Notes: generated by a model from the letters alone, not told the origin. A stretch of DNA of 64,000 nucleotides from Quercus robur (GCF_932294415.1 NC_065539.1:51789501-51853500), one strand, 5' to 3'. Shown: positions 1-12,142, numbered from the stretch's first letter. Program-made: numbers and translations.

Positions 1-2057
1 TGTGTATTTTATTTTAGAAAAAAAAAATTGTTATTTTACTTCTTAACTCAATTTTTGTTATCATGATGAAATAATCTTACTTCACGTGTGCATTTTTTAA
101 ATAAGAACTGAACAATTAACTTCTAGAACATAATATAATTTTTCATTGAAATTTATTTTTTGAACTAATAATATATAAGTTATTGTAAGAAAATCTAGGT
201 TTTAAATAGATTGGAAGTAATTTCAAATGGGACTTAAATAGAATGAGCTAGACATAGTTTTAGATTAGGTAATCTTAAATGGAGTTAAAATAGTTTTAAA
301 TAGGTTGGAAATATTATGCATTCAAAATTTTACTAATGAGATGGAATGACACCTAGCACAAATTGATGCTCATTTAAAATATAGAGACACTTGGAATCAA
401 ATTACTTGTTGACATCTCAAATTTGAAATCACATAGCTCTAGCTCTAGATATAATGTGCGGTAGTAGTTTACAAGTATTACTATTTTGTTTTGTTTTGTT
501 TTTAATATTTTATTATTGAATTATCTTCCTCAGTTTATATTCAAATTAATAATCCCTCTTCCAAAGGATAAGATTCTTTAAAAAAGAAAAAAAAGTTTTC
601 TAGTATTATTAAAATAAATAAATTCTAAAACTAAAATTATTATTGAAACTACTGTAATATTTAATATAAAACTAACAAAATCTTCAACAACAGCAATTAG
701 TGATAAATACTTGCACCAAAATTAAGAAATTGATTTGACACATGATATATAATTAGACCTCCAATTTTCGAATTTAATGAGATTTTCTCTAAGTTTTGAC
801 TTTAAATACTATATATACTAGCTAGCTTGTAATCCTATGTATATGCATGACCACATTTAAAAACATATACTTAGATACATAGTGTTTTTTTTTTAATTAA
901 AAAAAAGATATATAGTTTGATTCCTACATAAGTTAAATATAATTGATGATCATTCTTATATTTTGTTAACTCTTAAGAAAAAAAACTTGTAAGACTATCT
1001 ATGAAATAATTCTCATTGGTTGTGCTATTATTTTAATAAAAAGTTAAAATACTTCTCAATTATTGCAATGAGTAGTAAATACCAAATACCTTCACCAAAA
1101 TTAAGAAATTGCTATAAAATAATTATATTTTTTTTAAAAAAATCTCTTTAACATGGTATTACATTTAATATAAAAATTAACTAACTTCATGAGTTTTGAA
1201 ATGAGTAATAAATACTTTCAATTGACACATGTCACAAAATTAGAACTCAATTGAAATCTAATTTAGAAATGTAATTAGATTTTCTTTCAACTTTGAATAC
1301 ACACACTAGTACGTAGCCTTGTGTATATGCATGGGTACAATTAAAAACAATCACAATTATACATTTTTTATAGAAGGGATTCAAATTATACATAATATTA
1401 GCTTACACATTTTTTAAGCAATATATTTCTAAAATATGTAATGGTTTCTCATATTATATATATATATATATATATATATGATGTAGAATTTAATCTGATT
1501 TAGACTCTTAGATTTTTTCACCGAATAATTCACTTGTCACGGAAATTAAAAAAATAAATGGACACATCGCGAAAAATTAGACTTCAATTGAAATTCAATT
1601 TAGAATCTAATTGGATTTGGACTCTTTGATTTTTACACTCTATAATTCACTTGACACAAAATTTAAAATTCAATGGGACATATGGCACAAAATTGAGAAT
1701 TCAAATAAAACCTGATTGAATTTTCTCTGAACTTTAGCTATATATATAGCTTTACACAGGACTAGAGGCCAACAAAGATAATAATAACTAAAATAAACCA
1801 TTTTATTAATTAAAACGAGTCATTTAGTCCAGTACAATCATTTGGGTTCAAAGCTCAGTCTAGTTGTAAGTAAACTCAGTTCAATTAATTGGGATCAAAG
1901 CGAAGTTTAGCATAGTTAAATTTTAATCAAGTAGCTTTTGAACAACTTCCTAGCACTGTCTCTTTGATCTTGATAAGTATATAAGATTGCAATGATAAAA
2001 CAGTTGTGAAGATTAATAGAGCTAAGAAACTAAAAATTTTGTTGCATGTGTGTTTAG
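1..2057. other. AT-rich non-coding DNA upstream of lipoxygenase exon 2 (probable intron 1), with diverged direct repeats
   Basis: No coding exon can be recognised. I looked for the usual lipoxygenase exon 1 (the start of the PLAT barrel) and did not find it, so this is most simply intron 1 of the lipoxygenase or its immediate upstream region. A diverged block recurs about four times, near 735-870, 1213-1390, 1558-1640 and 1675-1760. Each has a GACACATnnCAC-like start, then AAAATTAGAnnTCAATTGAA and a GATTTTCTCT-like stretch. A (TA)n run lies at about 1455-1480. Confidence 0.6.
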
Positions 2058-5000
2058 AAAATGTATTGCAAGGGAAGCTTGGAGAGGTGGCGCATTTGGA
2101 GAAATGGAGAATCACTCCATTAACAGCAGTAGAAACTATATTCACCATTTCATTTGACTGGGATGAGTCCATGGGTGTTCCTGAGGCCTTCATTGTAAGA
2201 AACCATCATCACAGCCAGTTTTACCTTAAGACAGTCACCTTAGAAGATGTTCCTGGGCATGGTCGTGTGCATTTCGTTTGTAATTCTTGGGTTTACCCTG
2301 CTCATCGGTACAGATACAATCGTGTATTCTTCTCAAACAAGGTAATATGGTTTTGATTTCTTAATTCAATTAGTCTAGGTACGCAACATTTTTGTTAGAA
2401 TTGATGCATAATAAAAGTGATGTTAAAAGTAGACTTAAGTGAAAGTGGTATTCGTATTATTTCAATCACAACAAACCATGTCAATAATTGTATCACTTTC
2501 ACTACAAATACAATCGTGCATTCTTCTCAAAAATGATGCTTAAACCTAGGAAATGCTTTCTATCATGATTGTTCCTTTTTACCTATAAAAATGGAAGCTT
2601 ATCATTCTGCTTTCACTTTGATTTGCCAAAATTACTATTCCACTGTTTGTCAGTTGTCACTTTCTCCATCTAGATCCGCTGGTTTCTTCAGTCCTTGTTA
2701 ATCCGTAGGGTTCAGGTTCTGTTGTGCACATTATGAGTTTTGGTAATTTAGCTATGTTAAATTATAATATAAACAGGACTTGAAAGTTAATTTCATACAA
2801 AATGGTTACTGGCTGCTTGACCGACATGGTGAACCAAATAAATAGGGAAATCAGCTTTGGAAGGATGTAACGTTAGTTTTCGTTTCTAGAACAGGACTAT
2901 GATCATGTTTCAATGAAGTAACAAACTTTTTATTATGTGCTAGACCTACCTTCCATGTCAAACACCTGAGCTGTTACACAAGTATAGGGAAAAAGAACTG
3001 GAAAATCTGCGTGGAGATGAATCGGGGGAGCTTAAGGAGTGGGACAGAGTCTATGACTATGCTTACTACAATGATTTGGGAAGTCCAGATAAAGGTAAAG
3101 ATCATGCACGCCCTGTTCTTGGTGGAACAAAGGAGTACCCATATCCCCGAAGAGGGAGAACTGGTCGAAAACCAACAAAAGAAGGTCAGCATTCTAAATT
3201 CTATTCGATTTTTCAGTTTCAAATTCCAACTTCTGTAACTAGTAAACAGTGGCGGTTTGAGCTCCTTTAATTACTAAAAATTTTGAGTAACATAGAATGA
3301 TTTTTGGGTATCCTAGAATAATTGATTTTGATCATTTTTAGTCAGCAACTTAATATTCTGGTTGTAACAGATCCCTGTAGTGAGAGCAGATTGCCACTTT
3401 TAAGTCTAGACATTTATGTTCCAAGAGATGAGCAGTTTGGCCTCTTGAAGTTCTCAGATTTTCTTGCCTATGCTCTGAAGTCCCTAGTACAAATATTGCT
3501 CCCAAAGCTTACATCTTTATGTGACAAAAACTTTAACGAGTTTGACAGCTTCCAAGACGTACTTAAGCTCTATGAAGGTGGGATTAAGCTACCAAATGAA
3601 GAAACAACCAGTAAAATTAGGGAACATATTCCTTGTGAGCTGTTGAGGGAACTCATTCGTAATGATGGTGAGCGATTCCTCAAGTTCCCAGTGCCTGATG
3701 TGATCAAAGGTATTCAATGGTATTCCTCAAGTTCTGTGTTTCACTTGACATTAGATGCTTCAAAATCTTCAATATCCAAAACTTTATTGTAATTTTTAAA
3801 CTATTTAACTACAAGTATAAAGCTTTTAATGGTATAATTGTAGGGGACAAGTCTGCTTGGAGGACTGATGAAGAGTTTGGACGAGAAATGCTTGCTGGAG
3901 TCAACCCTGTTGTCATCCGTCGCCTCCAAGTAAAATATAATTTGTTAGTGATGATAAATAATGTAAATGGTTTTTTTTGCTTCAACATTTTACTGGAATG
4001 GTGTCTGCAGGAATTCCCTCCAACCAGCAATCTAGACCCTGGAAAATATGGGAATCAAAACAGTACAATAACAGAAGAACACATAGAGAAGAATCTGAAT
4101 GGGCTGCCTGTGGATGAAGTATTGATCATTCTTCACGTTTCTGACAATATCTACATTATACAACCGATATGACATCCAAAATATCTTACTATACTGATAA
4201 CCAATCTCTATTTTCTTGTTCTAGGCAATTAGAAACAACAGGTTGTTTATTTTAGATCATCATGATACATTAATGCCATACCTGAAGAGAATAAACTCGA
4301 CTACCACAAAGACTTACGCCACCAGAACGCTCCTTTTACTGCAAGATAATGGGACATTGAAGCCATTGGCAATTGAGTTAAGCTTGCCTCATCCACAAGG
4401 GGAACGTCATGGTGCTGTCAGCAAAGTTTTCACTCCAGCAGAAGAAGGTGTTGAAGGTTTGGTGTGGCAGCTGGCCAAAGCTTATGCTGCTGTTAATGAT
4501 TCTGGCTACCACCAGCTTATTAGCCACTGGTATGAGGCCTTAGAAAAATACTGCGTGATAGAAAAAGCTAGAAACTTGACTGTGATCTAGTAATAATACA
4601 CAAACGCTGCTGACTATTTGCAGGTTGAACACCCATGCTGTAATAGAGCCGTTTGTGATTGCAACAAATAGACAACTGAGTGTGCTTCACCCAGTACATA
4701 AGCTTTTGCATCCCCATTTCCGGGACACAATGCATATAAATGCCTTGGCTCGGCAGATCCTCATCAATGCTGGTGGGGTGCTTGAGAGAACAGTCTTCCC
4801 AGCAAAATACGCCATGGAATTGTCTTCTTTTGTATATAAGAATTGGGTGTTCACAGAACAGGCATTACCTAAAGATCTGCTCAAAAGGTGTGCAAAGCTT
4901 TGTCAAATAATGATCTCTATAGTTTTAATTTTTATCAGAACGAATTTTGATCCACTTTTTGCCTCATTTTAGAGGAATCGCAGTTGAAGACTCATCCTGC

Positions 5001-5741
5001 CGGCATGGCCTCAGACTTCTGATTGAGGATTATCCCTATGCTGTTGATGGGCTAGAGATCTGGTCAGCAATTGAGGAATGGGTTAATGAATATTGTTCTT
5101 TCTACTATCCAACTGATGATGTGGTCCAAAACGATCCCGAACTCCAATCGTGGTGGATGGAGATCCGCAATAAGGGGCATGGTGACAAGAAAGATGAGCC
5201 ATGGTGGCCTGAGATGAAGACACGAACTGAGCTTATCCAAGCATGCACCATTATCATATGGGTGGCTTCTGCCCTTCATGCAGCTGTGAATTTTGGGCAA
5301 TACCCTTATGCTGGCTATCTTCCTAATCGCCCAACTGTAAGCCGCCGCTTCATGCCTGAGCCAGGCACCCCTGAGTATGCTGAACTTGAGTCAAACCCTG
5401 AATTAGCCTACCTGAAAACTATAACAGCACAGTTTCAAACCCTCCTTGGTGTATCACTGATAGAAATTTTGTCCCGGCATTCAACTGATGAGATTTATCT
5501 TGGGCAGAGAGATACTCCCGAGTGGACTTCAGATGCTGAACCACTCGCAGCATTTAAGAGATTTGGAAATAAGCTGGAGGAAATTGGAAACAGAATTAAC
5601 GAAATGAACAGTGACCACAGATGGAGGAACAGGGTTGGCCCAGTCAAGGTGCCTTATACCTTGCTCTATCCTATCACCTCCGATTATTCTAGAGAGGTCG
5701 GGCTCACTGGCAAGGGTATCCCCAACAGTGTCTCCATCTGA
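2058..5741 (+). CDS. Linoleate 9S-lipoxygenase, exons 2-9 (exon 1 not in view)
   Basis: Non-heme iron dioxygenase that adds O2 to linoleic/linolenic acid, starting the 9-oxylipin pathway; family members are cytosolic. Exons with GT-AG borders and matching phases: 2058-2341, 2944-3184, 3371-3709, 3844-3929, 4011-4118, 4225-4529, 4624-4887, 4973-5741. They give 797 aa, against roughly 860-880 for the family, so about 70-80 N-terminal residues (exon 1) are missing. The PLAT/LH2 half shows [18 protein letters not shown]; the catalytic half follows from DIYVPRDE. All five expected iron ligands are present: both His of SHWLNTHA, His and Asn of [10 protein letters not shown], and the C-terminal Ile of GIPNSVSI. 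The Ala of LINAGG predicts S-stereospecificity and the Thr-Val of ERTVFP predicts 9-positional specificity (family rules). No frameshift or stop from exon 2 onward. Exon 1 may lie left of base 1, or the gene may be 5'-truncated. Confidence 0.95.
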
Positions 5742-5859
5742 ATTTTTTGGTTTGGTAGCAGCAATTCTGTTTTGTTTTGTTTTTATTTATTTATTTATTT
5801 TTTAAGTTGTGTTGAAGTAAAAGATTGTGAGAGTGGTTTTTGTATCCTATCTGGTATTG

Positions 5860-6147
5860 AAATTTGGAGAAATATTTTACGACTAATAATCTAGTCAAGT
5901 GGGATATATGTGTTTTGGAGTGGCGTTGTATGTGCAGATGTAATGGAAAATCAGCGGACCATCTTCTACATTGTTCTATTGCTACCGAACTACATGGTGT
6001 TGGGGTTGTTTGGAGTAATTTACTAGGTAATGCAGAATGGTTGTTGATCTATTAGCTTCTTGGCAATTTTGTCCCCATTTGTATTCATTCTGTATACTTG
6101 GGTGAGTCTTTTGGTTTTAATAGAATTTATTACTTATAAAAAATTGT
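5860..6147 (+). mobile_element. LINE (L1-type) 3'-end fragment
   Basis: A short decayed piece of a non-LTR retrotransposon. The frame from about 5864 reads LVKWDICVLEW, then a Cys/His stretch with CRCNGKSADHLLHCSIA, which is the zf-RVT zinc-binding segment found after plant LINE reverse transcriptases. It ends in an A-rich tail after TTACTTAT at 6130-6143, as a LINE 3' end does. It lies just 3' of the lipoxygenase gene. The family assignment is by motif only. Confidence 0.65.
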
Positions 6148-7670
6148 CAGAAATTTGTGTAGATGTGCAGAAATTATCCCCAATTATCTACATATTGTAC
6201 CATAATAATTATTGCGCTTAAATTCGTAGGGTAAAATTGCTTCACCATTGTAGATTAGTTTTAACACGAGGAGAGGTCCAACCATTACACAGAAGCAAGC
6301 AAAAGTTAAGACAATACACCATCTAAAGAGACCATACCAATGAGAACAAATTATATAATAGAGATGCCTACTAAAAGTCTAAAACCTAAGAGGATTGGAC
6401 AGTTGAGATGCAAAAGACCTACTATTGCAATTGAAAACTTGATACAATCTCCATTGCGTAGCACAGCTCGACTAAATCTTCTTGTCTTAGGATCTGTGTC
6501 ATTAAGCAACTAAAGATAACCAGCCACCATGTCTAAATATGTTATAAACACAATTTTTGTATACTAAAACACTTATAAATCAAAGTCTTATGATACACAC
6601 ACCATATTAGAAGTTAGAACGACTTCAGCATTAAGCACGATATGTTCGGTGGCTCTGGCCCATGTGTCAACCCCAAAACTTCCTCCATGAAACTTCAAAA
6701 ACAACAGTGTTGAAAACTAAATGCTTCTGCTATATATAGAACCTTCACTTGTATCACAAGTTTTTGATTTTTTGGTACAGAAGTAGTGCCTAGAGCCTTA
6801 GACTATTGTTTTTGGTAAGTCACACAAGAAAATAGTTTTATCACAAACTTCTCATTTACTTTCTTGCTTATGTTACATGGTACATAACCTAAACGGATGC
6901 AACAACAGAATTGAAGAACATGGATAGATAACTTAGGAGTTAGCACCTAGACTTGCTTGAAATCAACACTAAACAAGAGAGAAATTTTTTGAATTACAAA
7001 AAAGACCTTGACTCTGAGAAATTAAGAAAATGCTAACCTAGTTAGCTACTAAAACCTAAAATAAAATGCAATATATAGAACAATAAAAATACATTTGAAT
7101 TCCAAAATTAGATAAAATAAATATTTCTATGTGCTTCTTGCAATCCTACAAGAATGCAACTTTTACTTTTTCTTGGCATTCCATTACATTCACAATCTAA
7201 CAATTCTCCTCTTACGAAGCCTTTCCTGAATCAAACATCAAAGATATATGACACACTGGTGCTGATCTGGAGCAGAAAAAAAAATGCCCTTAAGTGGGCG
7301 AGGTGATGGTGAGAGGTGGAATAGAGAGAGAGATGGAGAAGAGGGTGAGACAGAGATGGAGCACAGAAGAAAAGAGAGAGAGAGAAGAGAGATTGAGGAG
7401 GCTGAAGAGAGAAGAGGGGCACGAGAAAGAGAGAGACAAATAAAATAATCGAATAAAATATCATTATATTTGTATAACTATTAGCTATAGTAAGTTGCCA
7501 AAGATATGGCAGTTCACAATAGTTAAGTGTTAAAAAATTTGAAGTTTAACACCTTTGATGTTGTGGGAATTTTAGTGTTTTTGGTGTCAAAATAACTTTG
7601 GTATAAATGCTCTAACAATCGCATAATTTCTTCAAATAATTCTGGATATTATTATTATCAAAAATAGAGT
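6148..7670. other. AT-rich intergenic DNA, no gene recognised
   Basis: No convincing ORF, RNA gene or intact element. A purine-rich GA/GAGA tract at about 7260-7440 makes a low-complexity open frame on the minus strand, which I do not regard as coding. Confidence 0.5.
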
Positions 7671-7943
7671 TGTTAGTATGTATATTGTTGTCTAGTCCAA
7701 CGGGCTTAGGCGGCCTAGTGTCCTATATTACTTCATTCTATACATTCTTTGCCCTACACTCCTATTGCTTTGTACTACACACATACATGCCCGTATGAAA
7801 AAAGACAGTCTCATGTACAGTTACAGACATTAGAAGAATATAGAGATTATTCTCCCATACATCTCTCTCTCTCTAAATTATTTTATCAACAGGAGTTGTA
7901 TTGTTCTGTTGCATGTAATGGCATAACCTATTCAAAACTAACA
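7671..7943. mobile_element. Solo LTR, 273 bp
   Basis: Begins TGTTAGTATG and ends AAAACTAACA, so it has perfect TGTTAGT/ACTAACA-type inverted ends. Nearly matching 5-bp flanks (AGAGT at 7666-7670 and ACAGT at 7944-7948) would be the target duplication. No primer-binding site, internal domain or second copy follows, so this is the remainder left by LTR-LTR recombination. The superfamily cannot be decided from the LTR alone. Confidence 0.6.
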
Positions 7944-7988
7944 ACAGTACAGAATAGTTCATAAAAAAAAAAACAACAGTACAGAATA
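7940..7988 (+). mobile_element. Micro-retroinsertion: 15-bp A-tailed insert in a 17-bp target duplication
   Basis: The 17-bp word AACAACAGTACAGAATA occurs at 7940-7956 and again at 7972-7988. Between them is only GTTCATAAAAAAAAA. A perfect duplication around an A-tailed scrap is the mark of target-primed reverse transcription. The GTTCAT(n)A tail resembles the end of the LINE fragment at 13676. Confidence 0.7.
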
Positions 7989-8057
7989 TAGATCTAGTAT
8001 TTGGAACGTTTTTCACAGAACAGAATAAAGCAGACGTAGGTTCATAATTCAATATTC

Positions 8058-8058
<1 letters not shown>

Positions 8059-8129
<71 letters not shown>
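8059..8129. repeat. (GA)n microsatellite
   Basis: About 35 uninterrupted GA units. Confidence 0.98.
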
Positions 8130-8131
<2 letters not shown>

Positions 8132-8304
8132 TCAATACAAAAATGGAATACTTACCTTTTTTGCAATGAGATTTGATTTGGAGGCATGGAAACCGTTGAA
8201 GCACTCGTGGCAAGGGCGACCGATCACATTCATAATATCACGAACACTAGCTGAAAGCTCTCTCAGACAAATTAGGGGAGTGGGAGGACCTCTCTAAACA
8301 ATAA

Positions 8305-9745
8305 GAGCATGTTTGGATGCAGTGAATTTTGAGTGATATGATCCTGTTTTCATCACTCATGATCCAAAATTGATGGGGCCCATGGAAGAGCAGTTGTTTG
8401 GATGATATCACTCATCATCCATGACTCAGTTTTGGTGATTCTATGACTCAAAAAAATGAGTGATGAAGAGGGAAAGTGAAAACACATTTCACCTGTTTTC
8501 ATAACTCATTTTCCGTTACTCAGTGGCAAGTTTGTAATATTGCTGAGATTGTGGCCCCTTTGTGGGACCTGCGTTAGGGACATGTCTACATCAAGTCCTC
8601 AGCACCAACGACTTTCTCTCTCTCTTTTTGCCCTTTCTCCTTCTCCCAACAACAAACCAACATTTCTTCAAAAACCCAGCAACTGTGAAGAATGAAACCC
8701 AGCAACCAAAGACTACCCTCCACCGGATTTGCAGAGTTCTCTGTATCTCCTTGGCAAGATCAAATTTTTTTGAAGGTGAAGAAGCTGAAGAAGCCACCGA
8801 TGACTTCACCCGCCACCAGTCCACCGCTCCCTAAATTTTATTTTACAAAACCTTAAAAAACAAAAACCAAAAAAACCAACCCCACAATAGACTAAGAACC
8901 AAGATTCCAAAAACCCATATGCACACAACCTAGATTGGATATCTTTCTAACCCACATGTACAAAATTATGAAAATTAAAACAGTAACTTATAGAGGTCAG
9001 TGGGTTCGGGAAAAAGAAAAAAATAAAACCTGAAGAATTCGAAATTAACAAAAACGAAGAAAGTACAGCGCTGACAAAAATTTACAGAGCCAAAAAAAAA
9101 AAGGGAAAAGGAAAACGAAGCGTTCAGTTATCGAGTCAAAGAACCGAAGATCAGTGTGAATCTAGAACAGCGATCAAAGAGCTCCGAATTCAAAACCGAG
9201 AGCAAAAAATTAAGCAACGGCGGCGACGGATCGGCGATAGAGCTTGCTGAAGACGTGGATCGCAGTGACGAAGCTGATGAAGCGGAGGCTCATGACGAGC
9301 ATGACGGTTGGCGAGATCTTCAGGAAGGAGGATGAGCGGATTCTGTGTTGGATTTTGGTGGTATCTCTAGAGGTTTTGGGTGGCGTCTTCGACGGCTGGG
9401 CTGAGTCCTAGCCGGTTTGGAGGTCTGGGTATTTGTGGGTTTTAAAATGAACATCTGTTGGTACTGAAGGGGAAGAAAATGAAATGAAGAGAGTGAGGGT
9501 GAGGCGGGTAAGCTAACCGAATTTATGACAGGTGCTCAGGCATGGGTTCCCAAAAAGTAAAAAAAAAATTGAGCGAAGGGAAACTGAAAATATGTGCCAA
9601 ATAGGTAGGTGTAAGAAATTGGGGTATTTTAAGTGATGAGTGATGGGTGATGAGTGATGAGTGATGAGTGATGAGTGACGAAAATTGAGTGATGAGTGAT
9701 GAATGATGAGTGATGAGTGACCATTTTTTAAAACCAAACAAGCCC
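8305..9745. mobile_element. PIF/Harbinger-like non-autonomous DNA transposon (1.44 kb) with captured host sequence
   Basis: The left end begins GAGCATGTTTGGAT and the right end, reverse-complemented, begins GGGCTTGTTTGGTT. Both lie next to a TAA trinucleotide (8302-8304 and 9746-9748). Terminal repeats of this form with a 3-bp TAA/TTA duplication are typical of PIF/Harbinger and Tourist-type elements. Subterminal arrays of GATGAGT/ACTCATC words occur at both ends (about 8335-8480 and 9632-9720). There is no transposase frame. The interior carries a GC-richer segment with a Sec61-beta-like coding fragment, listed separately. Confidence 0.75.
9210..9408 (-). pseudogene. Captured fragment resembling the C-terminus of Sec61 subunit beta
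   Basis: On the minus strand an open frame of about 65 codons runs down to a stop at 9212-9210. Its last 38 residues include LKISPTVMLVMSLRF, ISFVTAIHVF and SKLY. This is the conserved juxtamembrane and single transmembrane region of plant Sec61-beta, the small tail-anchored subunit of the ER protein translocon, whose usual form is GLKISP-TVVLVMS-FVTALHVFGKLY. The N-terminal half of the family (Arg-rich stretch and FYTDDAPG) is absent, and an in-frame TAG lies just upstream, so it is not a complete gene. It sits wholly inside the transposon at 8305-9745, so I infer capture of host gene sequence. Whether it is expressed cannot be told. Confidence 0.6.
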
Positions 9746-9748
9746 TAA

Positions 9749-10222
9749 ACATCTCTATGTGGCTTTGTCTCTTTTCTCATTCGATGCATGTGACAATGAC
9801 ATTTTTAAAGGACAGTTCTTCAAAGCGCTTATGGGGATTGAGATTTGAGAAATCTCACAATTTTATTTTATTCTACTAATTTTTCATTTTTTAACTTTCT
9901 CTCTTACTTTTTAAAAAAAAAAAAACTTTATTATTATTATTTTTATTTTTAGAAAATTATTCAAGGATTAATCTTGATCCTTCAAAAGAATCGCATGCAG
10001 GGATGGACTCAGGATTTTAAGCCAGCCAAAGTATAAAGAAAAAAAAAAACTTCAAATAGGCATTCATATAGTATTAAAAAATTATAAATATATAAAATCG
10101 TTGTTTCTAAATACATTAAAATGCAACCATTTACCAACAAAGACAAAAATAAAAACAAAATAATGTCTTTTTTTAAAATACTAGGCTGGCTAGGTTTTTT
10201 TTTTTTTTTTTTTTTGAAGTTA
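9749..10222. other. AT-rich intergenic DNA
   Basis: Nothing recognised apart from A/T homopolymer runs. Confidence 0.4.
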
Positions 10223-10629
10223 GAACATTCACAGTGGTGATATTAAAAATTTTAACTTGTAGTACTTCAAAAATCTACTTTATCTATTTTACCACTTCAC
10301 TTTACAATACAATCAATATCAAATGTTCTATTTTTTTTTTTTCTAATCACTTCATTTAAAATAATATATAAAAAACTCATTAAAATAATAAGGAAGAGAG
10401 AGAATTTGAAATTTTTAATTGAAGGAAGAGATATAATCTTAATAAAATATTGTATTTTATTTTTAACAACTCATTACAATCAACTAGTATTTATACGAGT
10501 TTATTATAGTTGCAAAAATTTTTAGTTTTAACTTCTTCAATAACACATGATATTTTTATTCTTTGGTGGTAAAACTTTTTTTTTTTTTTTTTTTTTTTGC
10601 TAAAATACAATTACCATTGTGAATATTTT
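10223..10629. mobile_element. MITE-like element, about 400 bp
   Basis: The left end is GAACATTCACAGTGGTGAT, and the reverse complement of the right end contains ATATTCACAATGGTAAT, so there are imperfect terminal inverted repeats of about 18 bp. The left flank is TTA. Non-coding. A Tourist-like (PIF/Harbinger) origin is likely from the shape of the repeat. Confidence 0.5.
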
Positions 10630-10738
10630 TATTGTTTTTGTTGAGTTTTTGGGTTGGATAATTGCTATTTGAGTTATGCTAGCTAGACTGATTGGGGAGA
10701 AGGGAGCCCAACTACAAAAATGAAATATAAAATGACTA

Positions 10739-10775
<37 letters not shown>

Positions 10776-11231
10776 CATTACTAATTTTCCTAGAAATAGA
10801 TTATGCTTATAATTGAACCAAGCTGTTTATAAAAGGCTCGAACTTAACTTAATAAAAATCTTATTCATGTTTGTTTGTTTATGAACAATGCAAGTTTGTG
10901 CCTTAGTTTTAGGCTTGTTTAGTAACTGATTCAAGCCCAAACCAAAAAAAAAAAAAAATAAATAAAAAAATTGAACAAGCTCATAAAAAAGGGGCTCGAT
11001 AAAAAACAAGTCAAGCATAAACTCATTTATGGGCTTGGTAATAAGCTTGATATTAGCTTAAAAAAATAAACTTATGTCTTACTAAGTCTTTAATTAATTA
11101 GGATTTGGTACCACTTGTGTAAACCAAATAAGCTTCATAATATGATTAATATGTGCTTGATAATGTACCTTTGTTGGATCTTGATTAAAAGCTTGATATT
11201 GAGCTCTAGTTTGAGTTTAAAATTGAGTTCC
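10630..11231. other. AT-rich intergenic DNA with a (TA)n run
   Basis: A (TA)n microsatellite lies at about 10740-10771. Several degenerate AAGCTYGA/TCAAGCTT words suggest an old repeat, but no element borders can be drawn. Confidence 0.4.
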
Positions 11232-11451
11232 AACTTAGCTAGACTAAACCCACCGCACACCCTTGGTGCGATGGTCACTCCACAGGTATAAGTGCTTGTA
11301 GGGTGTGGGGGGCAAGGGCCGGGATTCAAATCTTCAGGAGGGAGTTTCACACACATATACACTTAGATTAGGCTAGAGTAGAATTCTATCTTGTAAAAAA
11401 AAATAAATAAATAAAAAAAAAAAAAAAAAAAAAAAAACTTAGCTAGACTAA
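11232..11451 (+). mobile_element. tRNA-derived SINE (family 1) with a 16-bp target duplication
   Basis: The word AACTTAGCTAGACTAA occurs at 11232-11247 and 11436-11451. Between them is a SINE body with an A-box-like TTGGTGCGATGGTCA (about 11260-11274) and a B-box-like GGGATTCAAATCT (about 11321-11333), spaced as in a pol III internal promoter. A long poly(A) tail runs to 11435. Related copies lie on the minus strand at 36709 and 61562. The perfect target duplication implies a fairly recent insertion. Confidence 0.85.
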
Positions 11452-12142
11452 CAAATTACTTTTGAACGTTTTGATAAGCTCGAGTTCAAACATTGGTTGT
11501 TGGCTTAGTTCAAGCTTGGGCCAAGCTTGAACATTCAATATTTGACAAAGCTCAGCTCGTTTATAACTCTAAGAAAGACATGTCTCAATATGGTTATAAT
11601 TAGGGTTATAAACTAGCTTAGAGAGTCTCTTAATCCTTTTGCCTATCCATAGCAGGATCAGCTTGGAGTTTAGGATTTTTAAGTTTTAGCTATCTAACAA
11701 AAATATGGGCGAACATAAAAGTAAAGACAAAGAGCAAGTCGGGCTGAGTATGATTTAAACCGGGCTTGAGAATTATCTTTTGGGCCGGGCTCGGCTAAAT
11801 AATTAAGCCATGAATTTCCGAATGGGCTAGAATTTGGATCCAGTTCAAATGGTCCCCTTTTTGTCTTCTGCTACGCAAAAGACATTGACCAAAACAAAAA
11901 CAAATTAAAAGAAGCTGAGGGGTGAGTGAGTAAGAAATTTTGAATACGAATCAAAATCACACATCCTAATTGGTCCAAGCCATATCCCCTTATCCACACT
12001 CACATATCCACCACTCATCCAAAATCCTACAAACTCTCGAAACTATTACATTCTCAACCTCATTGAATATCCCACAAGACCATAAGCCATTACAAAGCTA
12101 AGAGTCTAAGACCAACCAAATTTCCTTATCTCTAAACCCTCC
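11452..12142. promoter_or_regulatory. Upstream region of psaD
   Basis: Non-coding. Close to the gene there is a CCAAT-type motif (ATTGG at 11969-11973) and an I-box-like GATAAGG on the minus strand (CCTTATCC at 11988-11995), an element common in light-regulated photosynthesis genes. I see no good TATA box at the usual distance. TATA-less promoters are known for some plant psaD genes, so this may be typical. Confidence 0.45.

Noticed and set aside
1900..2057. Frame [18 protein letters not shown] as the true lipoxygenase N-terminus
   Set aside because: It does not resemble any lipoxygenase start. TGTGTGTTTAG at 2047-2057 is a good acceptor in the right phase, so this is read-back into intron 1.
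7231..7464. 77-codon minus-strand frame rich in Leu, Ser and Phe
   Set aside because: Translation of a GA-rich purine tract; no homology recognised.
9513..9752. Two overlapping minus-strand frames with repeated THHSSLITHHSSL
   Set aside because: They are the translation of the GATGAGT subterminal repeat of the PIF-like element, not protein.
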